From Lithospermum erythrorhizon (taxonomy: Eukaryota > Streptophyta > Magnoliopsida > Boraginales > Boraginaceae), in assembly GCA_019722365.1 (NCBI GenBank), contig JADFUC010002408.1:62001-126000 (forward strand): DNA of 64,000 nucleotides, in the 5' to 3' direction. A program made the translations under genes and the position numbers. Each line of letters starts with the position of its first letter. The first letter of the stretch is position 1. This document shows, piece by piece, positions 12,616 to 21,723 of the stretch. A model generated the notes under the pieces. That model was not told where the DNA came from, searched no databases, and saw nothing but the letters and a program-made list of their open reading frames with translations.

Positions 12616-14267
12616 GTAAGTTTCTTACTCCCCATTTATTCATTTGTCCCAAAAGATTGTCCACTTTTATTTTTAATTATCAAAATTAACAAATTGTTGC
12701 TTAGTTGAAACACATAATTTTTATTTGAATTGAAAGTATCGTGTTAATAGCTAACTACAGTAAAAAATATTAGGATTTGATATATTTTTTATATGGTATT
12801 AAAATATTTGTGGTCAAAATTAAAAAAAAAGTCAACAATTAAATTCAATGGTGGAAAATATTATTGAGATTATCATGTTGATAGCTAAGTAGAGTAAAAA
12901 TACTAGTGTTTGATATTTTTTTAATCTTATATGAACATATTTGTGTTCGAAATTTAATAAGTCGAATATCTAAATTTAGTAATAGGAAATATTTTTTAGA
13001 TGTGTGGAGTATATGATGGATCTGAGAATGTGATAATTTGTGTTCACTGATGGGATTATTATTTGAATATGGATCGGATTCGATGATTTTTAGATTGAAT
13101 TGATTACAGTTGACTGGTTTATGGTATATTGAGTTGGTATTTTGATTCATCACAATGTTGTCTGAATGGTTTTTATTAAGTAGATGGTATTGTGACATTA
13201 CAGATTGTTGATTTACAGATTTCGGAAGATGCCAGGTTCCTAAAGTTGTTGTTTTTTTTTTTGCAGTTTGGTTTTGCTTAATTTGAGTATGGATTTGTTG
13301 TGATAACTTCTGAATGTAGGCTTTCAAAGTTTGATGTAAAGTGGTTGTCCTTCGATAATAATTACTACCTAGGCGAGGGTAGTTGAGTTGAATGTTTTAA
13401 ATCTTTTTGTATAATTTTTTATTTTTCGAGATGAACTAAGTCGGAATATAACTATTAATACCATTTATCTACGTTACACCATAATTTGGGGTTTAATGAA
13501 AATGTGGTAAATTTAAATGAATCATTTAACTTGATTAACGTAGGTTGATAGAGAAAATACAACCTAAATGGAGTGAACATAGAATTTAACCTTTATTCAC
13601 CTAGGTTCATCCCAATCTCGTTTGGGGTTCTATTTTTTATATTCACTTAGGTTAATCGAGTTTAAATCTTTCATCCCTTTTTCATTAACCTCCAAATTGA
13701 GGTGTAACCTAGGTCAACGTTATTTTTAGTTATATTTCATATTGGTTCACATCGACAAATAAAATAGTATTCAAACAACATTTTAAGCTTTCACCTTCGA
13801 TTCACTTTTACTACCCTCACTTAGGTTAAGTTTTACTGACATTGGTTCTTCCTGATCCAAATTCACAATTAGTTTGTAGTTTTTTATTTTCATATTACTT
13901 CTATGATTCTTGGAGATGCCAATCCCTCAATAGTTTTTGTTTTTTACAGTAACTCCTTTCACAGGATTGACTGGATAGATTGCTTTAGATAATTGTAATG
14001 CCTTATGATGGTTGAGGCTTTCTCGGGTTTTCTTCGTGTAATCATTATCTAAGATAATGGGTTAATATTTTCAATTTAGCAAGTAAGTAATGGACATGAT
14101 GTATTGATTTCTCATTAGTGGCTGAATTATATATTTTCTGTCTTGGATATTCTAAATTATCTTTTACGCGGCTCTTTTTTCTTGTCCTAACTCATGTCTT
14201 TGCTTCCTATGAAGATTCTTTTTAATTATATGTCTTTGCTGGTTATGTAATTTGCAGGTGTTTTCTG
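12616..14267 (+). other. Predicted 5'-UTR intron of eIF5
   Basis: The consensus donor GTAAGT begins at 12616, and a pyrimidine/T-rich acceptor ending TTTGCAG closes at 14267. The coding exon downstream is intron-free, which agrees with what is known of plant eIF5 genes: one coding exon and an intron in the leader. The intron is about 1.65 kb, strongly AT-rich, and contains the foldback element at 13444-13741. The minus-strand ORF at 12845-13327 inside it is a compositional artefact. The junctions are inferred, not observed in RNA. Confidence 0.6.
13444..13741. repeat. Foldback (inverted-repeat) element in eIF5 leader intron
   Basis: The left arm around 13444-13560 (GAATATAACTATTAA, CGTTACACCATAATTTGGGG, GATTAACGTAGGTTG) is mirrored by the complement of the right arm around 13635-13741 (GAAATATAACTAAAA, GGTTACACCTCAATTTGGAG, GATTAACCTAAGTG). 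The arms are imperfect but collinear over about 100 bp. This is the structure of a foldback-type MITE. The target duplication and exact ends were not resolved. Confidence 0.6.
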
Positions 14268-14314
14268 CTCCAGCAGATTGTCAAGGTGAAGTCTGTCACA
14301 TATATTAAGCTTTT

Positions 14315-14530
14315 ATGTCCGAAAAGGTTATTTTGTTCTTGGGATCAATTGGTTTGCTTAGAGAATATTGTCCTAGGACCACACACTTGTTAGCCGGGGT
14401 TGACTGTATGCATATTGAGCCTTACTTGCATCAAAGGAAGTTTGGTTGCAGCGAAAAGCAGCCTTACCTATCTATAGGTAACCAGTCCTTCAGTACTGAA
14501 GTAACATTCAGAAGCTGTACTCTAAAATAG
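14315..14530 (+). other. Upstream ORF in eIF5 leader, 71 codons
   Basis: An ATG in poor context (T at -3, T at +4) opens a 71-codon frame ending 32 nt before the eIF5 ATG. It lies in the inferred second leader exon. The predicted peptide, starting MSEKVILFLG, has no recognised domain. It could tune eIF5 translation by leaky scanning; it could also be chance. Conservation in relatives would decide. Confidence 0.4.
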
Positions 14531-14562
14531 GACAATATTTATTCTTTCTTTGAAATAAGAAG

Positions 14563-15909
14563 ATGGCTTTACAAAACATTGGTGCCGGCAACAAAGATGA
14601 TGCCTTCTACCGGTATAAGATGCCCAGGATGATTACAAAGATAGAAGGGCGAGGGAATGGCATCAAAACCAATATTGTCAACATGGTCGAGATTGCGAAG
14701 GCTCTGGCAAGGCCTGCTTCATACACTACGAAGTATTTTGGGTGTGAGCTTGGAGCCCAATCAAAATTTGACGAGAAAACTGGAACGTCGCTCGTTAATG
14801 GATCTCATGACACTCCTAAACTTGCTGGTCTTCTTGAGAACTTCATTAAGAAATATGTTCAATGTTATGGTTGTGGCAACCCGGAGACCGAAATTGTGAT
14901 TACAAAAACTCAGATGATCCAACTAAAATGTGCAGCTTGTGGGTTTGTTTCAGATGTGGATATGAGAGATAAGCTTTCAAGTTTCATCATCAAGAACCCT
15001 CCTGAATCCAAAAAATCATCTAAAGATAAGAAAGCACTGCGAAGGGCTGAGAAGGAACGACTGAAGGAGGGTGAAGCTGCTGATGAAGAGCTGAAGAAGC
15101 TCAAAAAAGATGTGAAGAAGAAAGGTTCTACTAAAGATTTGCAAGGAAAAACTTCATCTAAGAAGAAAACTAGTGGTGGTTCTGATGAGGGTCAAATTTC
15201 ACCACCAAAGAGCCATGCAGATGAGAATGAAGAGGATGATGATGACGACGAAGATGATATTGAATGGCAAACTGACACGTCAATGGAAGCCGCTCGCCTT
15301 CGTATCCAGGAACAGCTGAATGCGGTAACTGCTGATATGGTTATGCTGTCTACTGAAGAGCCTAAGAAGAAAACCAAATCCTCCCCGAAATCAGTAGAGA
15401 ATTCAGGAAGCCCAGAAGAAAATGGCCTCAAGTCTGAAAATGGAAATGCTAGTCATGAGGGACTTATTGCTGATGTGAAAGCTGTTCTGAAGAAAGGTGT
15501 TACTGTTGGTGAATTTCAAAATTTTCTCGGTTCACTTTCTGGTTCTGATCAGGAGGTCATGACTGCTTTGTACGAGGCTGTTCTGGATGGTGTTGAAAAA
15601 GGATTCACTAAGGAGGTTGCAAAGAAGAAGGCCTATCTAGCTGCTGCTATTGCTAGGAATGAAGGCTCACAGTTGCTGCTGCTTCAAGCAATTGAGGAGT
15701 TCTGTGGTAAGACGAATCCAGCTGCAGCGAAGGAGGTAGCTCTGGTTCTGAAAGCTTTATATGATGCCGACGTGCTGGAGGAAGATTACATTGTGCAGTG
15801 GTTCGAGGCAGGTCAGACTGGACCAAACAAAGAGAAGCCTGTTTGGAAGAATGCAAAACCCTTTGTTGAGTGGCTCCAAAGCGCTGAATCGGAGACGGAG
15901 GATGAATGA
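14563..15909 (+). CDS. eIF5: Eukaryotic translation initiation factor 5 (eIF5)
   Basis: This is the GTPase-activating protein of the 43S preinitiation complex: it triggers GTP hydrolysis by eIF2 on start-codon recognition and bridges eIF2, eIF3 and eIF1. The 448-residue protein is complete. Its N-terminal domain (about 1-140) has YRYKMP with Arg17 at the position of the catalytic arginine finger, EGRGNGIKT, and a zinc ribbon Cys101-Cys104/Cys123-Cys126. A charged linker (about 147-240) is Lys-rich, then acidic (DENEEDDDDDEDD). The C-terminal W2/HEAT domain (about 290-448) ends in the aromatic-acidic box FVEWLQSAESETEDE. Length and single coding exon are normal for plants. The start is in strong context (AAGATGG). 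The gene converges on the CGR-like gene 1.28 kb away, and its leader carries an intron and upstream ORFs. Confidence 0.97.
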   Translation: MALQNIGAGNKDDAFYRYKMPRMITKIEGRGNGIKTNIVNMVEIAKALARPASYTTKYFGCELGAQSKFDEKTGTSLVNGSHDTPKLAGLLENFIKKYVQCYGCGNPETEIVITKTQMIQLKCAACGFVSDVDMRDKLSSFIIKNPPESKKSSKDKKALRRAEKERLKEGEAADEELKKLKKDVKKKGSTKDLQGKTSSKKKTSGGSDEGQISPPKSHADENEEDDDDDEDDIEWQTDTSMEAARLRIQEQLNAVTADMVMLSTEEPKKKTKSSPKSVENSGSPEENGLKSENGNASHEGLIADVKAVLKKGVTVGEFQNFLGSLSGSDQEVMTALYEAVLDGVEKGFTKEVAKKKAYLAAAIARNEGSQLLLLQAIEEFCGKTNPAAAKEVALVLKALYDADVLEEDYIVQWFEAGQTGPNKEKPVWKNAKPFVEWLQSAESETEDE

Positions 15910-16057
15910 ATAGATGGCGTCCATTTTTGCAATCTCTTTTTTCATAAAATATTGTTTTTCATTGTTGTTTAATGTGTTGTCTGTGTCTTATTATTGCTTC
16001 GGATTGTTTTTTGTTTGAAGTTTTCTGTATTCGGCTTTGGTTTCCTTTTGAGTGTTC

Positions 16058-16063
16058 AATAAA
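16058..16063 (+). terminator. eIF5 polyadenylation signal
   Basis: AATAAA lies about 150 nt after the eIF5 stop, in a T-rich 3' region (TTTTTTGTTTGAAG, TTTCCTTTTG). This is the canonical near-upstream element; cleavage would be expected some 15-30 nt further on. Confidence 0.6.
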
Positions 16064-16289
16064 ATTGGGATTTATATTATGTTATGAGACATGGACTTAT
16101 TATTTAGTCTTAAATAATAAGATATGGTAAATTACACTGCCCTGGTTATTATAGATTGATGATTAATGGAGCAATATTCTAGTGGTTTTATTAAGAAAAT
16201 TATTGATTGTATAATTTTCAGGAAGAATATATCCAATCGATAGAAAAAAGAATATTAGGAGATAATCTAGCTTGATGTAAAGTTGTATT

Positions 16290-16364
16290 GGTAAAATGAA
16301 ATGATCGGCTTATAATGAAAGAAATTTTTCTTTAAATGATCCCAGAATTGAGACGGAGGGAGTA
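16290..16364. repeat. Stowaway-like MITE end fragment
   Basis: The sequence GAGACGGAGGGAGTA ends at 16364. It is the characteristic right terminus of Stowaway elements (complement TACTCCCTCCGTCTC). No matching left terminus was found within 250 bp, so this is a partial copy in the eIF5/CGR intergenic space. The left limit is approximate. Confidence 0.5.
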
Positions 16365-17185
16365 GTATGTTACATGGTATATATTTATCATTACAACTTA
16401 GTCCATGAATTTTTCTTGGACTGAAAAGGAAATTTAGTTCATATATATTGACATATAATTTTAAGTTGTTTTTTTTCTTTCAAACTCAATATCATATATT
16501 CTATTCAATTTAACTCTTGAGTTCTGATTCTCTATCTAATGATGTTTTCCTAGTTCTTGCTATCTTTGGGTGTTCGTTTGTGTTCCCAAACTACAATAAT
16601 TTCAAAGTCTATTTTCTAGTGTTTAATGTGCATGTTATGTCTTACTAACCATGGTATTTCTTTTCTTGAGACTTCTTGGAGTTCATTCCTCTCATTTCTC
16701 CCTCTCCTACCATCAAACAATGGTTATTGTCCTCTCCTACCTTCTATCAATGGACGACGTCCTTTTCTAGCATGAAAGCCGAATGGTCAGGCTAACCCGC
16801 CATGAATTCACCTGCATCCGATTCATTCTTAGATTAATAGTAGAGGAAAACAATGTGCATTGGCCTCAAGAAGTGGTATCACTGAATTTTTGTCAAGAGG
16901 GTCTTGACATGAAGAGATTATGACAAAAAGAAGATATGACAATTGACAACAGTATTGGATACGGTAACAAGTAGATTGAAAAGAACTGATCGGGATCGAA
17001 TTTACCATTCTACAAAATTTAAATTTGAGTTGTATATAATTAGAACCACAGTACATTTTTATGATTCATATCTTCTTTATCCTTCCTCCATCCTATGACT
17101 CACCATTGTATTATGAGTGATATAATTTATCATCTCTCTGCTATGTAAAATGAACGAATATTTTGCTCTTATAAATTCTAGGAAA
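16365..17185. other. Convergent intergenic region eIF5/CGR
   Basis: This lies between two convergent genes, so it holds the 3' region of the CGR-like gene (minus strand, from 17185 downward). I see no canonical AATAAA close to the CGR stop, no ORF with support and no RNA gene. Confidence 0.4.
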
Positions 17186-19558
17186 TTAATGGTATGACTT
17201 GAGATGGAAAATTTGACAACCCGGATTGTATGAAGCCTCGGTTGCAGCTTGTTTGAACTTCTTCATTGCAGCTTCATTTTCTTCCAAACTGGTCTGGACA
17301 AAGAAATGTAGCCACCACGACGAGCTCCTCTTTTTCGCCTTACCACGGAAACCACACAAAAAGTCAGTTTCATTTCAACAATCTGTCCTTTAGTAGCAAA
17401 GCATATGTGAAGAATATAAAAACTGTACTATAGAAATCAAGACTCCGCTTGGCAGTTTGCTTGTGGGATTGGGAAGGAGACAACCGATTGTTTAAGCGGG
17501 AAAGGGAAGGTTGTTTGGAAATCATAAGAAGGGAAGAGGATGAGGGGAGGTTATCCTTCATATTCTGATATCAACTGTGGGATCACAGCATGACATCTAG
17601 CAATATGATTACTTTGAATCGCACTAAGTGAGATCATGAACAATGAAGTGCAACGTAATGGTAAGATGCTTCACCTCTAGCAGAAAGGTCAGGATTCAAG
17701 TTATCACGGGTAAGTAGGGAACCAGTAGGGATCATCATTTTAAAAAATTAAATAAAAAAATTGGAAAAGAATAAAAAAGAAGAAATCGGATAAACAAGAT
17801 CATGAGTGAATAGTTTCTTACTGGCCGTCCAAATTTGGATGGTTCCGTAGCTTTAGTTTTGGACTGCCCCGGGAAACCTAAACATGAGGCAAGTACATAA
17901 AAGTTATTGTTATGCTACATCTTGTAATCATGCAACATATTTGCCCACATAATATACCAAACGATTTCGTAGCAGACTACGAATGGAAAACGCTACTTCA
18001 GTAAGTCTTTTAAGAATCGAAAGGTTTACCACCAGGATCAGCATTCATTGTGACAGAATGTAACAATTATAGAGTCAGATGATTACCCGTAAAAACAACT
18101 ACACCATCAGAAGATATTCTAGCCATTTCTGGGAGAGTCCGATTCAAATACTTTGGAGATAAGTATTCCACAGCATCTGATACGATAACTAGAGCAAATG
18201 ATTTCGCTCTGTAAGGCAGAGCAAACTTTATGTCAGCAACACGTACAAAGCCTTTGCGCACAAGACTTTTACAATGTCCATCAGCATCCTCTATGTCATA
18301 TGGTTCTATACCCCACACTTCAGTTTCCTCTTCTTTTGATAATTCTGATACCACAGAACAAGATTCAGGTCCTACATGCAAAACTTTGTGCATGCTATCT
18401 CCATATGCCATTTTTAGTAAAGGTAATGCCCTATGGACTTCTGCTGTGCAAGTGAAATCACCTATAGAAAAATTAAATAGCTCTTATCATGGCAGGGATT
18501 GTTGAACAAAAGAATTTGATTGGCCATTCGAAATGAAAAAATACCAGACATATGTCAGAGAACTGAATAGAATCAAGTCAAAATCATGAAGTATATTTTT
18601 AGATACCCTACTACAGTTCACTTTAACAGTCACACCAGAAGGTGTTATTCGATCCCCTCCCATTCCCTCCCAGAAGGTGTTATTATACTTCTTGCCAAGT
18701 ACAGTTGATCAAATGGTGCGCTTATGAAATTATGCATAACCTTTCTTGATAATGTAAATACAAACAAGTTCATTCAATTCTCTTAGTAATAAGGTTAAGA
18801 ACATGATGTGGTAAGAAATAAGCCAGCTGAAACTTGAAAATGTACCTTCAACTCGACTAACTGCTCCGGAACCTGCATTGTGAAATACTTCATTCTGTTA
18901 AAGCTTGAAATGGCAATGCAAAGGAATACAACCAGAAACCAAGCTCTCGTAACAGTATTCATAAAGAGATGTAAAGATCAAACAATATACTCCCTCCATC
19001 CTAAACAACTACAACATTTGATGTTTTAGCCTTTCAAACTGAACAAACTTTGAGGCCTTAACAGACAAACATAACTTTGACTTGAATCAAAATTGACTTG
19101 CCACAAATAGAGTACATTGAAAATAATAGCCATTGATATTCACCGAAAACCAAACATCATGCACACAAAAAAAGAGAGTTCATAAGCTAAAAGTTCAACC
19201 ATCAAAAATAAAATATCGACTATCTTTTTTTGGATGGAGGTAGTACATACGAACAGATTTATTATGAAAATATAAAGCCAAATTATACCTGAACCATGGA
19301 AAAAATAACCAATAACAAATAGAGCACCCTGAAATTTGAGAGATAACATGTAAGAATACAGATGAAAATCAAAAGTTGCAAAAGTCTAAGGAAAACCAAA
19401 CTCAATATATATTATCAACTCGAAATGGATAAGAATATTACCATAACAATAAGGAATATGGGTAACATTGGAGGGGTATTTGATTTTTGATTAAAAACCC
19501 CTCCAAAACCTGTCCCAGGGCCAAAGCGACGAGTTGGAAGTCCCGGCCTTCGTGGCAT
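17186..19558 (-). CDS. CGR3: Golgi pectin (homogalacturonan) methyltransferase-like, CGR2/CGR3 family
   Basis: Members of this plant family are Golgi type-II membrane proteins implicated in homogalacturonan methylesterification. Six exons can be joined on the minus strand with GT-AG junctions and consistent phase: 19558-19442, 19328-19289, 18872-18846, 18461-18087, 17877-17822, 17338-17186. The product is 255 aa, the family's usual size. Residues 1-26 are basic (MPRRPGLPTRRFGPG). A single membrane segment spans about 27-49. The lumenal domain has the SAM-methyltransferase-like core: KVLHVGPESCSVV (motif I region), WGIEPYDIEDAD, ALPYRAKSFALVIVSDAVEYL. The C-terminal SKFGRPAKKRSSSWW and CQIFHLKSYH are family signatures. 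Exon 3 is only 27 nt. Introns 2 and 5 contain a Stowaway MITE and a SINE-like repeat. CGR2 versus CGR3 cannot be separated here. Confidence 0.93.
17645..17770 (+). repeat. SINE-like tRNA-derived repeat in CGR intron 5
   Basis: TGGTAAGATGCTTCACC resembles a pol-III A box, and GGTCAGGATTCAAGTT about 30 nt on resembles a B box (GGTTCAANYCC). An A-rich tail (AAAAAATTAAATAAAAAAATT) follows after a GTAGGGAACCAGTAGGGAT segment. The order, spacing and tail fit a tRNA-derived SINE in plus orientation. No target duplication was found and the family is not named. Confidence 0.45.
18990..19243. mobile_element. Stowaway-like MITE in CGR intron 2
   Basis: The left terminus CTCCCTCCATCC is preceded by TA. 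The right terminus, GGATGGAGGTAG, is its inverted counterpart and is followed by TA. Length is about 250 bp, AT-rich and non-coding, lying wholly between CGR exons 2 and 3. The TA duplication and CTCCCTCC termini define the Tc1/mariner-type Stowaway group. Confidence 0.75.
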
Positions 19559-19800
19559 GACTAATGAAATATTTTCTTAAATTAAGAATATCTTTAATCT
19601 GATACAAAACAAACACAAAAATTTAGACGTCTTTCAATTGAACTGCTCCCAGATAAAAAAAGATATAAGGGATGGCTTGTCCCAATGTCATAACTCATAA
19701 TCCTCCTTGGGTAGTTTCATGTACCAAAACTAGCCTTCAATATCAGAAAGTGATTTGTACTAGTTAACAAAACAATTCAGTGACAACCATATTTAACATT
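19559..19800. other. Upstream region of the CGR-like gene
   Basis: Upstream region of the minus-strand CGR gene. No clear TATA box and no recognisable leader intron could be assigned. Confidence 0.3.
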
Positions 19801-19925
19801 AACATGCCCAATGCCTTTGAAGAGGCTCCCACCTTCACCGTTTAGGGGGGTGAGTGTCGGATAGTATGCGACCTTACTTCTATGATAACTAGGAGGCTGT
19901 TTCTGAATGGACCCATGAATGAAGT
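19801..19925 (-). repeat. TS-like SINE 3' part
   Basis: Read on the minus strand: GGTCCATTCAGAAACAGCCTC, then GTAAGGTCGCATACTATCC, GACACTCACCCCCC, then GGTGGGAGCCTC and GCATTGGGCATGTT. This follows the body of the tobacco TS-type SINE family (GGAAACAGCCTC, AAGGTCTGCGTACA, CCCTCCCCAGACCCC, GGGTATGTTG). The tRNA-like head is not evident, so the copy is probably 5'-truncated. Confidence 0.55.
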
Positions 19926-21631
19926 GCAAACACTATCTACTACTTCACTATAGATAAAGAAGCTTAGGTAGTGTCGCGATCCATTTTGATATATACATCA
20001 TATTCAGGAATAAAGAATATAAAATCTTTGACTCCATTGGACTTGAAAATTGTGACATTGTGACAAGCATACTTATCTAACCTTAACAGAGTGCAATAGA
20101 TTAGGTACCTTGAAGAATAAATTTCAATGAAGCTTAATGTTTTGGCTAAATGTAGGCTAAATACAGAATACATAAGTAATAGTACCATCTTACAGTATGC
20201 TTAATTTCCTTTATCACAATAAAAATGAGAATTGAATTCTCAGTTCCACACTGATCCAGATTCCAGATAGGACATAAAAATGGCACAACCTAAATCTATT
20301 TGGTTCAAGAAGCACATTATATATACACATTGATATCCACATTGCCTATGAAGAACAAAGTGCGCCCATAACTACTGTTGTATTGTAAGTAAAGAAAAAT
20401 ATTGTTGCATTGTGCAATCCACATTGTTAAATGTCTTTGTCGAGTCAAATATTTTATATTTGACTTTAGACCCTAACTGAGGAACCATAAGCAACATTTA
20501 TCTTCTTTATCACCCATCTTCTTTATACATTGTGAAGTAGTGAAGATGTTTCCTCTTGGGTCAAGTCAAAAACAATCTTATATTACTATCGACACTACAC
20601 TGTGAGGCGGGAAGCTCTTAACGTTATCCCTATCACATATGTATTATTGTATTGGCCTGGTAAACACGGGAGAATGTGATCCAATAGCAACATTTGTATT
20701 TGTTCCAAAAAATTTCTCCAACTTGATAAAATAAATCAATAGATTATATGCATATCATATTATTGATCATGACACATGACAATAGATTCAAGAAAACTAA
20801 CAAAGGAACACTCAGGGACCTCGAGGCCCATTAGTTTGATGCTAACAAAGGGAAGAAACGAACATAAAGGACAATGAAAAGACAAAAACTTACATTGGGC
20901 ATTAAGGTTTGCAACCTCACGTTAGGACAATAACATTTGTGAGATCATTCGGAAAAGAAACTTTGGATCTTAGATCTTGCTGGGATAGTGTGTTTACGTA
21001 GCCTTTTTTATAGTTAGTGTTTCTTTCTATTATTATGTCATTATGAGGACGCGTGTAATCATTTTTAAAGACATTGTGCAATGCAAAGTCTGCAACTACT
21101 TTATAGTCGAATGTCATGAAGAAAAAGATGCGTTACATTTTGTGTAATATTATATTCTGTTAAACATTATGATATGTGTATTATTTATTTTTATAAATTT
21201 ATTTGAAATTAAAATAAGAGCATTATTAAGATGTTAATATAGTATAATACTGAAAAATATGTCGTATAAAATATAATAGAAGATAGAATTAGGTTTAATA
21301 ATTATTATAAACACACAAGATTAAGATACAAAAAGCAAGCCAAGAGTCCATTTCAAATGTCTCCAATTTAACAAGGACATGTCCATAAATGTACATGTAG
21401 AGTTAGGAGTAAAATACTTTTTAATTATTTTTCTTCAATTCTTTTAAGTTTTTGTAGGAGATGAAAAAAATTGATATATTAAAAAAATGCTACCTTTTAA
21501 ATTAATTGTTGATTGAGATTTGTATAGTTAAGATTACAACTTGAGAAATTAGTAAGATCAGAACTTGAGAGGAGTTGAATCCATAAAATTATAGATATAT
21601 AGTAATTTTTCTAATAACGTCGTCAGTATTG
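19926..21631. other. AT-rich intergenic DNA
   Basis: No supported gene or bordered repeat in 1.7 kb. It ends at the left target duplication of the LINE. Confidence 0.4.
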
Positions 21632-21647
21632 ACTCATATCACTAGAT
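21632..21647. repeat. LINE target-site duplication, left copy
   Basis: ACTCATATCACTAGAT, identical over 16 bp to 27773-27788. It is immediately followed by the run of T (21648-21654) that is the complement of the LINE poly(A) tail. Confidence 0.9.
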
Positions 21648-21723
21648 TTTTTTTACCAAACGATATGATATCATAAAAATGACAAGCGATAACAATATCA
21701 AATCCGAAGAAACTAAAAAAAGT

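Larger units (their letters stand above)
12557..14393 (+). other. Upstream ORF spanning the eIF5 leader splice
   Basis: In-frame ATGs at 12536 (A at -3, G at +4) and 12557 (G at -3) open a frame that reaches the donor at 12615. After splicing to 14268 it stays open to a TAG at 14391-14393, giving about 64-71 codons. Unspliced, it would stop at 12617-12619. It ends before the eIF5 start and overlaps the second upstream ORF (14315-14530) in another frame. Whether the ATGs are inside the transcript depends on the unmapped start site. No family match is recognised; its role would be as a translational control element, not a protein. Confidence 0.35.

Noticed and set aside
12845..13327. 160-codon minus-strand ORF
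   Set aside because: It lies in the AT-rich eIF5 leader intron, is dominated by N, Q, H, K, I and S, and has no domain. It is an ORF by composition only.
18067..18411. A single-exon 114-aa methyltransferase gene
   Set aside because: This is only part of exon 4 of the CGR-like gene; flanking exons with correct splice phase complete it, and the last residues of the ORF are intron.
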